The notes: a model not told the origin generated them from the letters alone. A stretch of DNA of 64,000 nucleotides from an uncultured Prevotella sp. (GCA_937898715.1 CALEKA010000121.1:1-64000); one strand, 5' to 3'. Shown: positions 53,204 to 62,238, counted from the first letter of the stretch. Program-made: numbers and translations.

Positions 53204-53966
53204 ACTGGCAAAGTTTGCCGACATGGAGAGCTATCCTCATGTATTCCAAGCTGCAGGCGTAGCTACTGACCCAACTCCCTTCCCGCTGAAGGGTAAGTGG
53301 CATACCGACTTCTTCCACAATGACCACCCTATCGTGTTGGAACTTGGTTGCGGACGCGGTGAGTACACCGTTGGACTCGGACGCCTCTTCCCCGACAAAA
53401 ATTTCATCGGTGTAGACATCAAGGGAGCACGCATGTGGACGGGCGCTACGGAGTCGCTGCAAGAGGGAATGAGCAATGTAGCTTTCCTCCGCACACACAT
53501 TGAATTTATCGATCGATTCTTCGCCCCTGGTGAGGTGGCAGAGATATGGCTCACCTTCTCAGATCCGCAGATGAAGAAGGTGACGAAGCGCCTCACGTCT
53601 ACCTACTTTATGGAGCGCTATCGCCGATTTCTTACCGATGGAGGCTTGATCCATCTGAAGACGGATAGCAACTTCCTCTTCACATATACTGGCTATATGG
53701 TGGATAAGAATCAACTGCCCGTAGACTTCCGCACCGATGACCTCTACCATACGCTTGCCGCTGAGCAAGACGAGGAAGTGAAGCAAATCCTCGGCATTCA
53801 GACCTACTACGAACAGCAGTGGATAGCTCGTGGACTTACGATCAAATATCTTAAGTTTCATCTGCCCCAAGCAGGTGAACTCGTAGAGCCTGAGGTAGAA
53901 ATCGAACTCGATGATTATCGAAGCTACAATCGTTCGAAGCGAAGCGGACTTACAACAAGCAAGTAA
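53190..53966 (+). CDS. trmB: tRNA (guanine-N7-)-methyltransferase
   Basis: TrmB puts a methyl group from SAM on G46 of tRNA. The 258-residue product has VLELGCGRGEY (SAM loop, about 50-60), FIGVDIKGARMW, IWLTFSDPQMKK and HLKTDSNFLFTYT. SDPQMKK has M-K-K where the usual reading is W-P-K-K/R, a variation seen in the Bacteroidetes branch as far as I recall. It is joined to xseB by overlap. The Mrp ATPase gene follows 37 bases later. Confidence 0.93.
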   Translation: MSKNKLAKFADMESYPHVFQAAGVATDPTPFPLKGKWHTDFFHNDHPIVLELGCGRGEYTVGLGRLFPDKNFIGVDIKGARMWTGATESLQEGMSNVAFLRTHIEFIDRFFAPGEVAEIWLTFSDPQMKKVTKRLTSTYFMERYRRFLTDGGLIHLKTDSNFLFTYTGYMVDKNQLPVDFRTDDLYHTLAAEQDEEVKQILGIQTYYEQQWIARGLTIKYLKFHLPQAGELVEPEVEIELDDYRSYNRSKRSGLTTSK

Positions 53967-54003
53967 ATACACCTTTAAGGATACACCTATATATTAATAA
54001 ACA

Positions 54004-55143
54004 ATGACTACTCCAAACGAGCATATAGAGGGCGGTGAACTTATTCACCTTTACCCCAAACTGATCATGGACGCACTTGCTCAGGTGCGTTATCCTGGAA
54101 ATGGAAAGAACCTTGTAGAAAACGAAATGATAGAAGACGACCTTCGCATCGACGGTATGCACGTGTCGTTCTCCATCATCTTCGACAAGAGTACAGACCC
54201 CTTCATGAAGTCGGTTGTCAAATCGGCCGAAGCAGCTATTCACACTTATGTAGACAAGCGCGTGGAGGTAGAGATTAAGACGAAAAGCCGTCAAGCTGCC
54301 CGTCCCGAACCTGGCAAGATGCTTCCTCAGGTGAAGAATGTCATTGCCGTAAGTTCTGGTAAGGGCGGTGTGGGTAAGAGCACCGTGGCTGCCAACTTAG
54401 CCGTAGCTTTGGCGAAGTTGGGCTATAAGGTAGGACTCCTCGATGCCGATATCTTCGGCCCGTCAGTGCCTAAGATGTTCCACATGGAGGCAGAGAACAT
54501 CTTTGCTGAGATGAAAGACGGACGCCAGGTGCTCATCCCCGCGATGAAGTATGGCGTGAAGATCTTGAGCATCGGTTTCTTTGTCAATCCCGATACGGCT
54601 ACGCTTTGGCGTGGCGGCATGGCCTCTAACGCGTTGAAGCAGCTCATAGCTGATGCCGATTGGGGCGAACTCGACTACTTCATCCTTGATACGCCTCCCG
54701 GCACAAGCGATATTCACCTCACTTTGCTCCAGAACCTTGCTATCACGGGTGCTGTCATCGTGAGCACACCGCAGGCTGTAGCCTTGGCCGATGCGCGAAA
54801 GGGCATCGATATGTATCGCAATGAGAAGGTGAACGTGCCCATCCTCGGCTTGGTAGAGAATATGGCATGGTTTACGCCTGCTGAGCTTCCCGAGAATAAA
54901 TATTACATCTTCGGTCGCGAGGGCGTGAAGCGCTTGGCTGATGAAATGGGTGTGCCTCTCTTAGGACAAATTCCCATCGTGCAGAGCATCTGTGAAAGTG
55001 GCGACGAGGGCGAACCTGCTGCCGTAAAGGATAATACAATGACCTCTTTGGCTTTCCGCTCACTGGCTGAGGCTGTAGTAAAAGCTACTGAGAAACGCAA
55101 TGCTACGCTTCCCGAGACGGAGATCGTAGCGATGAAGAAATAA
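54004..55143 (+). CDS. Mrp/NBP35-family Fe-S cluster carrier ATPase
   Basis: The 379-residue protein carries and transfers Fe-S clusters. It has an N-terminal DUF59-like domain (about 8-90), then the P-loop GKGGVGKST (119-127), DADIFGPSVPKMF, IDTPPGTSD-like LDTPPGTSDIHLTLLQ, and VENMAWFTPAELPENKYYIF. The usual C-x-x-C of the family reads W-F-T-P-A-E-L-P-E-N, so the two cluster cysteines are absent at that place. This is also seen in other Bacteroidetes members as far as I recall. It fits the separate SufT-like protein at 12916. Confidence 0.92.
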   Translation: MTTPNEHIEGGELIHLYPKLIMDALAQVRYPGNGKNLVENEMIEDDLRIDGMHVSFSIIFDKSTDPFMKSVVKSAEAAIHTYVDKRVEVEIKTKSRQAARPEPGKMLPQVKNVIAVSSGKGGVGKSTVAANLAVALAKLGYKVGLLDADIFGPSVPKMFHMEAENIFAEMKDGRQVLIPAMKYGVKILSIGFFVNPDTATLWRGGMASNALKQLIADADWGELDYFILDTPPGTSDIHLTLLQNLAITGAVIVSTPQAVALADARKGIDMYRNEKVNVPILGLVENMAWFTPAELPENKYYIFGREGVKRLADEMGVPLLGQIPIVQSICESGDEGEPAAVKDNTMTSLAFRSLAEAVVKATEKRNATLPETEIVAMKK

Positions 55144-55167
55144 GTTTGTAAAGCTGAATTATCATAT

Positions 55168-56310
55168 ATGCTAAAGATAGGAGATAAAGTACGCTTTCTC
55201 AATGATGTAGGAGGTGGTACAATTAGTGGATTCCAAGGCAAGGACATAGTGCTTGTGGCCGATGAAGACGGATTTGAGATACCCACGTTGGCCTCAGAAG
55301 TAGTGGTTGTAGAGACCGACGACTATAATATAGCCAAAGTCATAGCTGGGCAGAAAAAGAAGAAGGCTGATGCCGATAAGAAGGCGCCCACTTCGGTGAA
55401 GAATGCGCTTGCTGTAAGCGACGATGAAGAAGAAGAGGAGGAGCAAGATGTGGCGGATAAGGAACTGACTTATCGACCCATGGCGCAGGAACGACGCGGA
55501 GCTAATGAGCTTAATCTCTTCTTGGCCTTCGTTCCGCGCAATGCTAAGGTACTATCAGAATCAACGTTCGACGTATACTTAGTCAACGACTGCAATTATT
55601 ATTTCCACTATAGCCTCTTCACTTACGATGGCCGAGCTTGCCGCTTGCGCCATGAGGGAGAGATTGCGCCCAATACGAAGGTGCTCCTCGAAGAGCTCCA
55701 GCGCAACCGCATAGAGGAGTGGCAGCGACTGACGGTGCAGACTTTGGCCTTCAAGCGCGATAAGGCTTTCTTCCCCAAACCCGCATTTAGTGTAAATATC
55801 CGTGTGGATGGCACGAAGTTTTTCAAGCTTCATAGCTTCCATCCTTCCGACTTCTTCCATGAGCCGGCTTTGGTCTACGACGTGGTGAAGGACGATCATG
55901 CAGCGCGATCCATGTTTGTCGATGCTGATGAACTGCAGGAGGCCATGCAGACGCCCGATGAGCAGATGCATCCGCAAGTGATGCGCGTCTCTGCAGCGGA
56001 GAAGCGTGCCACGCGTAAGCAAGATCGCAATGCTATCATTGAGGTGGATCTCCATGCCGACGAATTGCTCGATACGATGGCAGGTCTTGAGGCTAAGGAT
56101 ATCTTGGAGTATCAGCTCAAAGTGTTCCGTGAAACGATGAATGAGCATCTCAAGGAGCGCGGCCGTCGCATCGTCTTCATTCATGGAAAGGGAGAAGGTG
56201 TGCTTCGCAATGCCATCCTTAAGGAACTGCGCAAGAATTTTAAGCAGTGTCAGTACCAAGATGCATCGTTCCGTGAATATGGTTATGGCGCTACGATGGT
56301 GACGATTTAA
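55168..56310 (+). CDS. DUF2027 and Smr domain protein
   Basis: The 380-residue protein begins MLKIGDKVRFLNDVGGGTIS, a small barrel near 1-50. An acidic linker (DDEEEEEEQDVAD, about 88-100) and a beta-rich DUF2027 region to about 260 follow. The Smr domain at about 285-380 has VDLHADEL, FIHGKGEGVLRNAI and YGYGATMV. Smr domains are often nucleases or nucleic-acid binders (MutS2-type), and the family is a Bacteroidetes-specific combination. It starts 24 bases behind the Mrp gene and is probably co-transcribed with it. Confidence 0.9.
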   Translation: MLKIGDKVRFLNDVGGGTISGFQGKDIVLVADEDGFEIPTLASEVVVVETDDYNIAKVIAGQKKKKADADKKAPTSVKNALAVSDDEEEEEEQDVADKELTYRPMAQERRGANELNLFLAFVPRNAKVLSESTFDVYLVNDCNYYFHYSLFTYDGRACRLRHEGEIAPNTKVLLEELQRNRIEEWQRLTVQTLAFKRDKAFFPKPAFSVNIRVDGTKFFKLHSFHPSDFFHEPALVYDVVKDDHAARSMFVDADELQEAMQTPDEQMHPQVMRVSAAEKRATRKQDRNAIIEVDLHADELLDTMAGLEAKDILEYQLKVFRETMNEHLKERGRRIVFIHGKGEGVLRNAILKELRKNFKQCQYQDASFREYGYGATMVTI

Positions 56311-56348
56311 GTAACTTCTTGACTGCGCTTCGCGCGTTTTTAAAACAT

Positions 56349-56439
56349 GAATTGCCATTAATGGCTCATTAATTATTCATTAATTCGTTTCTTGTATAAT
56401 GGATGAGATGGATAATTAATGGGCTATTAATGGCAATTC
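56349..56439. repeat. Long imperfect hairpin between convergent genes
   Basis: Two 28-base arms, 56349-56376 and 56412-56439, match as inverted repeats at 26 of 28 positions (GAATTGCCATTAAT...CATTAATTAT). The loop is 35 bases. It could act as a two-way terminator or be a small palindromic insertion. Confidence 0.7.
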
Positions 56440-56470
56440 TTGTTAGGTGTATAGTATTTCAATAGATTTT

Positions 56471-56507
56471 CAGCCAGTACCGGGGGCGACGCGTCCTCGC
56501 GTCGGCA
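56471..56507 (+). repeat. REP-like hairpin, copy 11
   Basis: CAGCCAGTACCGGGGGCGAC head, core GACGCG-TCCT-CGCGTC. Confidence 0.9.
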
Positions 56508-56570
56508 TTAGGCTTTCTTATTTAGTGGTTGAGCAGGCGCGATGGTACTAAGTGGAGAATTTCTTGTTTA

Positions 56571-56609
56571 TGCCGACGCGGGGACGCGTCGCCCCCAGTA
56601 CTGGCTGAA
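56571..56609 (-). repeat. REP-like hairpin, copy 12
   Basis: TGCCGACGCG-GGGA-CGCGTCGCCCCCAGTACTGGCTGAA, inverse to copy 11. Confidence 0.9.
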
Positions 56610-56630
56610 GGCTTGTTTGATTTCTCGTTT

Positions 56631-56662
56631 ATGCCGACGCGAGGACGCGTCGCCCACAGAAG
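56631..56662 (-). repeat. REP-like hairpin, copy 13
   Basis: TGCCGACGCG-AGGA-CGCGTCGCCCACAGAAG. The 12 bases before copies 12 and 13 (TTTCTTGTTTA / TTTCTCGTTTA) also match, suggesting local duplication. Confidence 0.88.
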
Positions 56663-56689
56663 TAAGTAGGTGAGTAGATTTTCTTCTCG

Positions 56690-57271
56690 CTAACATCCTT
56701 CAAACACCTCTTCGTCTTCGTTCTTCGTCGGGAAGTTGGGCAAGTCGGCTGGTGCCGAGCCACTGCCGTCAGTAGAGGGCTGGGGAGGCGTGTCGGATGG
56801 AAGGAGTTTGTACGACTGTGCGGGCTTGAGCCCAGGCCGCCTATAGTAGGTCATCTTAATGCCCGTGAGGAGCACGCGAGCGTTAAGCAGTTCTGGATGC
56901 GCTTGTAGATTGAGGCTTTGACGCACGTCTGAATTGCTTGGCAATTGTATGGCTGCAAAGGACATGCTTTCATCGGGCGAAGGCACGTCGGCCACGGCGA
57001 TGTTTGACTCCACGGCATCTTCTGCCGATAGCCGAGGTTTGGTGGAACTCATCGTCGGCATATAGCCCACGATGTAGCAGCGCAGGAGCACTTTTGCACT
57101 ATCTTTTGCTTCGCTAAGCGAGGCTACGCTGAGCGTGTCGGTACCAGCATCTGTCGTCGTAGTGGAATCGGTAGAAGGTGAGGAAGGCTTCGTTGGCTCG
57201 TCTAATGTGATTTCGCCACACGAATAGGTAAGCAGGGCAAGCAGTGAAAGGATAATGATGTTGTGCTTCAT
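56690..57271 (-). CDS. Small lipoprotein, DUF6359-like OB-fold, function unknown
   Basis: The 193-residue product has a lipoprotein signal with C18 (LLTYSC), a Ser/Thr-rich linker, then a domain at about 58-160 (KVLLRCYIVGYMP, NIAVADVP, FAAIQLPSNSDVRQSLNLQA, ARVLLTGIKMTYYRRPGLK). The order resembles the DUF6359/OB-fold domains of Bacteroidetes surface proteins; I am not certain of the family. A Pro/Asp-rich tail ends EDEEVFEGC. It stands alone on the minus strand. Confidence 0.7.
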   Translation of the reverse strand: MKHNIIILSLLALLTYSCGEITLDEPTKPSSPSTDSTTTTDAGTDTLSVASLSEAKDSAKVLLRCYIVGYMPTMSSTKPRLSAEDAVESNIAVADVPSPDESMSFAAIQLPSNSDVRQSLNLQAHPELLNARVLLTGIKMTYYRRPGLKPAQSYKLLPSDTPPQPSTDGSGSAPADLPNFPTKNEDEEVFEGC

Positions 57272-57368
57272 AGATATAGGCTGTAAGGTAGTGTGAGTAT
57301 ATAAGGGGTTAGGGAGGGGGACGTCTTTTACGTAGGTCGAAACTCCAGGAAGATATCTCTAATAAGAA

Positions 57369-57409
57369 AAGGCTGTGTTGTCGATCTTTTTAACCGGCAA
57401 CACAGCCTT
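57369..57409 (-). terminator. Terminator of the GH109 gene
   Basis: AAGGCTGTGTTG pairs perfectly with CAACACAGCCTT around a 17-base loop. On the minus strand TTCTTATT follows. It lies 97 bases after the GH109 stop. Confidence 0.85.
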
Positions 57410-57505
57410 GAATATATGTGCGTTGTAAGGAGAGGAAACTTATGCTGCAGAGCAAACTTACGTTATGCTGTGCATAGTATAATCCCTCCTGTTCTCAATC
57501 GAAGA

Positions 57506-59179
57506 TTACTTAATCTTCTTTTCAGCCTTAGCAATCTGAGCTTTAGCCTTAGCAGCAGCCTTGTCGTAAGCAGCCTGAGCCTTCTTAGTGGCAGCAGCGT
57601 CGCCGCTCTTCTTGGCAGCCTTCACGTCGTCGTAGAGCTTCCAGAGGTTGAACTTGCTTGTAGCGTCCTTCTGGATAGCAGTAACCTTGTTGGCGTAGGC
57701 TTCTGATGCAGCCTCGTCGGCAGCCGAAGCGTAAGCGTGGCGATAGCCCTTCTCCTTGTTCCAAAGGCCACGAGTGAAGTCGGGGAATGAAACGCTGGCG
57801 TAGTTGTTGTCCATAGAGATAGCGCCGAGTTCAGCGATAGAGCACCATTCAGCGAGGTCGTATACGTCCATATCAAGGGGCAGACCATTCTGGAGGCAGT
57901 AGATCAAGCGGGCGCACATGATGAAGTCCATACCGCCGTGACCACCGACCTTCTTTGCGAGTTCGCCGAACTTAGCCAAGATGGGGCTTTCGTACTGCTT
58001 CTCGAGAGCTTGCTTTTCACTTTCGGGCATGAAGCTGTGAGAGCTGAGGTTGTCCACCTTAGGCTGGTGACCAGAAGCAGCGAGCTGCTTGCTGTCAACG
58101 GCGTAGCCCTCTACGGGATACTTGTTGGCAAAGCCCTTAGTACCTGTGAGCTGATACAGACGGTTGTAGGGCTGAGGATTCATCACGTCGTGCTGCAGTT
58201 CGATCACCTTCTGGTTCTCGGTGCGGATAAGGGTAGTAGTGTGGTCGCCATTGCGGAAGTCGTTGCAGGGCTTGCCAGTCTTCTTTTCTACCAATTCCTT
58301 ACCATGAACGCTCTTGGTGTCCATAGCAACGAGGGTCTTCATACGGTCGCCACGGTGAATGTCGAGAGCTTGTGCCACAGGACCGAGGCCGTGAGTGGCG
58401 TAAACGTCGCCGCGGTTTTCGCGGTTGTACTTCAAGCGCCAGCCGAGCTGTTCGGGATCAGATCCATCGGGGTTCTTCCAGTAGTAATCCCAGAAGTCGT
58501 CGAGGTTGTGGATATAAGCGCCCTGTGCGCGGAGAATTTCGCCGAACACGCCGTGTTGAGCCATGTTGAGGGTACGCATTTCAAACCAGTCGTAGCAGCA
58601 GTTCTCGAGGATCATGCAGTTCTTCTGCATCTTCTCAGAGAGGTTGACAAGCTTCCAGCACTCTTCCAAGTTCATGGCCGAGGGCACTTCGTCAGCCACG
58701 TTCTTGCCATGCTGCAGTGCGCATTCAGCCACGGGGAAGTGGTGAGCCCAGTCAGTGGCTACGTAGACGAGGTCGATATCAGGACGAGCGCAGAGCTCCT
58801 TGTAACCATCAGCACCAGAGTAGATAGCTGCGGGGGGCAGACCTGCTTTCTTCAAGTAGCCTTGGCATGCTTCAGCACGTTCGGGCACGAAGTCGCAAAG
58901 TGCAACAACCTCTACACCAGGAATTACGCAGAAGTTTTCTACAGCACCAGGACCACGCATGCCCAGACCAACGAGGCCGATGCGTACCTTCTTGATTTTA
59001 GGGAGCTTCAGACCGAGCACATCCTTCTGTCCAGCGGGGCGAGCAGGAGTTTCGATTTCGATGCTACCCTTATTCCAGTGCCACTTAGTGGAAGGAGAAA
59101 GGGACTGAGCCTGTGCCAAGTTTGCGCCCAAAGAGAGCAGGGCTGCAAAGGCAAAGGCCATACATTTTACCATTTTCAT
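57506..59179 (-). CDS. Secreted GH109-type alpha-N-acetylgalactosaminidase (Gfo/Idh/MocA fold)
   Basis: The 557-residue protein has a signal peptide (about 1-24) and a Rossmann segment VRIGLVGLGMRGPGAV. Motifs shared with GH109 are DEVPSAMNLEECWKLV, ENCCYDWFEMRTLNMAQ, DVYATHGLGPVAQAL, GDHTTTLIRTENQKVI and VGGHGGMDFIM. GH109 enzymes remove terminal alpha-GalNAc (blood group A type) using tightly bound NAD. A Lys/Ala-rich tail of about 55 residues (from about 503, KAAKKSGDAAATKKAQ and on) is outside the usual family length. It has its own promoter and terminator. A plain oxidoreductase is the alternative. Confidence 0.87.
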   Translation of the reverse strand: MKMVKCMAFAFAALLSLGANLAQAQSLSPSTKWHWNKGSIEIETPARPAGQKDVLGLKLPKIKKVRIGLVGLGMRGPGAVENFCVIPGVEVVALCDFVPERAEACQGYLKKAGLPPAAIYSGADGYKELCARPDIDLVYVATDWAHHFPVAECALQHGKNVADEVPSAMNLEECWKLVNLSEKMQKNCMILENCCYDWFEMRTLNMAQHGVFGEILRAQGAYIHNLDDFWDYYWKNPDGSDPEQLGWRLKYNRENRGDVYATHGLGPVAQALDIHRGDRMKTLVAMDTKSVHGKELVEKKTGKPCNDFRNGDHTTTLIRTENQKVIELQHDVMNPQPYNRLYQLTGTKGFANKYPVEGYAVDSKQLAASGHQPKVDNLSSHSFMPESEKQALEKQYESPILAKFGELAKKVGGHGGMDFIMCARLIYCLQNGLPLDMDVYDLAEWCSIAELGAISMDNNYASVSFPDFTRGLWNKEKGYRHAYASAADEAASEAYANKVTAIQKDATSKFNLWKLYDDVKAAKKSGDAAATKKAQAAYDKAAAKAKAQIAKAEKKIK

Positions 59180-59295
59180 AGGATAATGTAGATGGGATTA
59201 TAGAGTTAATGATATGATAATTGCTTGTTAGGTAGTTCGCAATAAATCAGAGTTTTCCTGCCTCCGTCATTGCGCTTGCGCTTCATAGTGCAAGG

Positions 59296-59327
59296 CAAAG
59301 TTAACATAATCTGTAGGAGCGGGCAAA
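59296..59327 (-). promoter_or_regulatory. Promoter of the GH109 gene
   Basis: On the minus strand TTTG (59327-59324), 20 bases, TAACTTTG (59303-59296). Expected start is near 59289, a leader of about 110 bases. Confidence 0.82.
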
Positions 59328-59433
59328 CATTTGTTCAACTTTGTTACGTTTATGCAGTATATTCATTCGTTTTTAACATAGAGAGGGGTGTCCTGTGGTC
59401 TGTGTGTGGAATAATGCAGTTATTCTTCTTCAT

Positions 59434-59480
59434 GCAAAAAGCCATAAGCACGGCTCTTGGGTGAGCTGCGCTTATGGCTT
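59434..59480 (-). terminator. Terminator downstream of pflB
   Basis: AAGCCATAAGC (59439-59449) pairs perfectly with GCTTATGGCTT (59470-59480). On the minus strand TTTTTGCATG follows. It lies 360 bases beyond the pflB stop, past four REP copies, and ahead of the GH109 promoter. Confidence 0.85.
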
Positions 59481-59544
59481 GATGGTTGTGTGATAGATGT
59501 GATGTCAGGGAATGCTCTCACTTTCTTCTGTGGCCTCCCACTTT

Positions 59545-59574
59545 CTTCTGTGAGCGACGCGTCTCGCGTCGGCA
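59545..59574 (+). repeat. REP-like hairpin, copy 14
   Basis: CTTCTGTGAGCGACGCG head, core GACGCG-TCT-CGCGTC. Confidence 0.9.
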
Positions 59575-59585
59575 GCATTAGCTAT

Positions 59586-59622
59586 CAGCCAATACTGGGG
59601 GCGACGCGTCCCCGCGTCGGCA
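59586..59622 (+). repeat. REP-like hairpin, copy 15
   Basis: CAGCCAATACTGGGGGCGAC head, core GACGCG-TCCC-CGCGTC. Confidence 0.9.
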
Positions 59623-59662
59623 TGATAAAGATCTGCCCTCACATGTGTGGCATACTTGTTGC

Positions 59663-59700
59663 GCCGACGCGGGGACGCGTCGCCCCCGGTATCGGCTGAA
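59663..59700 (-). repeat. REP-like hairpin, copy 16
   Basis: GCCGACGCG-GGGA-CGCGTCGCCCCCGGTATCGGCTGAA, inverse to copy 15. Confidence 0.9.
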
Positions 59701-59722
59701 AAGTATTCTGTATGACTATGGG

Positions 59723-59752
59723 TGCCGACGCGAGACGCGTCGCCCACAGAAC
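59723..59752 (-). repeat. REP-like hairpin, copy 17
   Basis: TGCCGACGCG-AGA-CGCGTCGCCCACAGAAC, inverse to copy 14. The four copies are nested: 14 with 17, and 15 with 16, by subtype. Confidence 0.9.
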
Positions 59753-59838
59753 TAAAGAATAGTCTGCTACTTTATGTTCACAGAACTAAATAATAGCCTG
59801 CTACTTTATGTCCACAGAACTAAAGAATAGTCTGCTTG
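59746..59838. repeat. 34-bp tandem repeat between a REP tail and pflB
   Basis: Two full units and a partial third of 34 bp (ACAGAACTAAAGAATAGTCT and on) start with the tail of REP copy 17 and end at the pflB stop codon. Confidence 0.85.
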
Positions 59839-62055
59839 TTACATACGTTCGTGGAACGAGCGAGAGATCACTTCGAGCTGGTGCTCACGTGAGAGCTTCA
59901 CGAAGTTGACAGCATAGCCGCTCACGCGGATGGTGAGCTGCGGATACTTCTCGGGGTGTTCCATAGCGTCTTCGAGCATTTCGCGGTTGAGCACGTTGAC
60001 GTTGAGGTGGTGGGCTCCCTTGGTGAAGTAGCCGTCCATCATCGTCACGAGGTTTTCTACGCGTTCTTCGGGTGTACGACCCAGGCTCTGAGGCACGATG
60101 CTGAACGTGTTGGAGATACCATCCTGTGAGTCACGATAGCGAAGTTTAGCTACTGAAGCGAGTGAAGCTACAGCACCACTCTTGTCGCGTCCGTGCATGG
60201 GGTTGGCACCCGGTGCGAAGGCTACGCCTGCTGCACGGCCATCGGGGGTGGCACCCGTCTTCTTGCCATACATTACGTTGGAAGTGATGGTCAGGAGTGA
60301 GAGCGTGGGCTGAGCGTTCTTGTAGACGGGGAGCTTCTTGAGTTCTTCGTCGAAGTAGTATACGAGGTCCACACCGAGGTGGTCTACGCGATCGTCGTTG
60401 TTGCCAAAGCAGGGGAACTCACCCTCTACGTCGAAGCCTTCGGTCAGACCGATATCGTTGCGCTTAGCCGTCACCTTAGCATACTTGATAGCAGAGAGTG
60501 AGTCGATAGCGATCGACAGACCGGCTGCACCATAGGCAATGTTGATAGCGGGGTTGGTATCGATGAGAGCCATCTGAGCCTTCTCGTAGTAGTACTTGTC
60601 GTGCATGTAGTGGATGATGTTCATCGCGTCGTTGTAGATACGAGCGATTTGCTTGAGCACGAGCTTATAGTTCTTGAGCACCTCGTCGTAGTTGAGCACG
60701 TCGGAGGTGAGTGCGGGAATGCCCTCGAGCATCACGGTGCCAGTCTTCTCGCAGCGTCCGCCGTTGATAGCGAGCAGGAGAGCCTTGGCGAGGTTGCAGC
60801 GTGCACCGAAGAACTGGATCTGCTTACCGATGGCCTGGTAGCTTACGCAGCATGCAATTCCGTAGTCGTCGTTGCCGCGCACTTCGCGCATGAGGGTATC
60901 GTTTTCGTACTGGATAGACGAGGTGTCGACGCTCACCTTGGCGCAGAATTCCTTCCAGCCTTCGGGGAGTTCGGGGCTCCACAGTATGGTGAGGTTGGGC
61001 TCGGGTGAGGGACCGAGGTTGTAGAGTGTCTGGAGGAAACGGAAGGAAGTCTTCGTCACCTTCAGTGTGCCATCGTTGAAGCGTCCACCGAGCGATTCGG
61101 TCACCCATGTGGGGTCGCCGGCGAAGATCTCGTTGTAGGCGTCCATACGGAGGTGGCGCACCATGCGGAGCTTCATTACGAACTGGTCGATGAGTTCCTG
61201 AGCGAAAGTCTCGTCGATGAGGTTGTGCTTCAGATCGTGCTCGATGTAGATATCGAGGAATGACGATACGTTGCCCAGCGACATGGCTGCACCATCCTGC
61301 TCCTTCACGGCAGCGAGGTAGGCCATGTAGACCCACTGTACGGCTTCTTGTGCATTCTGTGCGGGGCGGCCGAGCTCCAGACCGTAGTATTCGCCCATCA
61401 CCTTCATTTCCTTGAGGGCTTTGATCTGTTCTGCCACTTCCTCACGGAGGCGGATGCGCTCGTCGGTCATGGGGCTACCGATGGCACGCTTGTCGGCTTC
61501 TTTAGCCTCGATCAAGCGGTCGATGCCGTAGACGGCCAAGCGGCGGTAGTCGCCAATCACGCGGCCACGTGCATAGTTGTCGGGCAAACCGGTGAGGAAT
61601 CCGAGCGAACGGAATCGGCGGATCTCTTCGGTATATACGTCGAACACGCCATCGTTGTGAGTCTTACGGTAGTGAGTGAAGATGTCCTTCACGTGTTCGT
61701 TGACGGGGTGGCCCTGCTGAGCGCAAGCCTTCTCCACCACCTTGATACCACCGAAGGGCTTGATGGCACGCTTCAGTAGTTCATCGGTCTGTAGGCCTAC
61801 GATAAGCTCATTGTCTTTGTCAATATAGCCAGCCTTATGTGATGAGATGGTCGATACGGTGTCGGGATCGAGCGAACGTACGCCGCCGTTGGCGCGTTCT
61901 TCTTCAAGCGCTTGTAAGCAGATGTTCCACAGTTTGCGTGTGCGTTCGGTGGGGCCAACGAGGAAAGACGCGTCTCCTTCATAAGGAGTGATGTTGCGCT
62001 TTACGAAGTCGGTCACGTTGATTTGCTCAGTCCAAGGTCCTTCGATGAAGTTCAT
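59839..62055 (-). CDS. pflB: Pyruvate formate-lyase (glycyl radical enzyme)
   Basis: PflB splits pyruvate with CoA into acetyl-CoA and formate in anaerobic fermentation. The 738-residue product has the paired active-site cysteines C402-C403 in GIACCVS and the glycyl radical site G713 in RVSGYAV near the end. Length and ends match the E. coli-type enzyme. The activating enzyme gene pflA is not next to it in this window; its downstream side holds REP copies and a terminator. A strong promoter lies at 62239-62270. Confidence 0.97.
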   Translation of the reverse strand: MNFIEGPWTEQINVTDFVKRNITPYEGDASFLVGPTERTRKLWNICLQALEEERANGGVRSLDPDTVSTISSHKAGYIDKDNELIVGLQTDELLKRAIKPFGGIKVVEKACAQQGHPVNEHVKDIFTHYRKTHNDGVFDVYTEEIRRFRSLGFLTGLPDNYARGRVIGDYRRLAVYGIDRLIEAKEADKRAIGSPMTDERIRLREEVAEQIKALKEMKVMGEYYGLELGRPAQNAQEAVQWVYMAYLAAVKEQDGAAMSLGNVSSFLDIYIEHDLKHNLIDETFAQELIDQFVMKLRMVRHLRMDAYNEIFAGDPTWVTESLGGRFNDGTLKVTKTSFRFLQTLYNLGPSPEPNLTILWSPELPEGWKEFCAKVSVDTSSIQYENDTLMREVRGNDDYGIACCVSYQAIGKQIQFFGARCNLAKALLLAINGGRCEKTGTVMLEGIPALTSDVLNYDEVLKNYKLVLKQIARIYNDAMNIIHYMHDKYYYEKAQMALIDTNPAINIAYGAAGLSIAIDSLSAIKYAKVTAKRNDIGLTEGFDVEGEFPCFGNNDDRVDHLGVDLVYYFDEELKKLPVYKNAQPTLSLLTITSNVMYGKKTGATPDGRAAGVAFAPGANPMHGRDKSGAVASLASVAKLRYRDSQDGISNTFSIVPQSLGRTPEERVENLVTMMDGYFTKGAHHLNVNVLNREMLEDAMEHPEKYPQLTIRVSGYAVNFVKLSREHQLEVISRSFHERM

Positions 62056-62238
62056 TGTAGAAATAGGGGTTTATGGTTATAAATGCCTATTGTCTTCATG
62101 CTCTTGCGGCAATGCCAATGGCTTATGCTGCGGGGCAGAAGTGCAATAAAGTGAATTCAAATGTGAGTTGTTGTAGAAATAAAAGCTTGCTACCAATGTG
62201 TAAGCTTGTCCAGAAAGGTTTGTGTTTTGATAACGATG

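Noticed and set aside
57938..59191. 417-residue plus-strand open frame
   Set aside because: It is the antisense shadow of the GH109 gene, which has clear family motifs, promoter and terminator. The same applies to the 372-residue minus-strand frame at 4720-5838 under the GH16 gene.
59839..62055. pflB-pflA operon
   Set aside because: No radical-SAM activase gene adjoins on either side within the window. Downstream are REP copies and a terminator.
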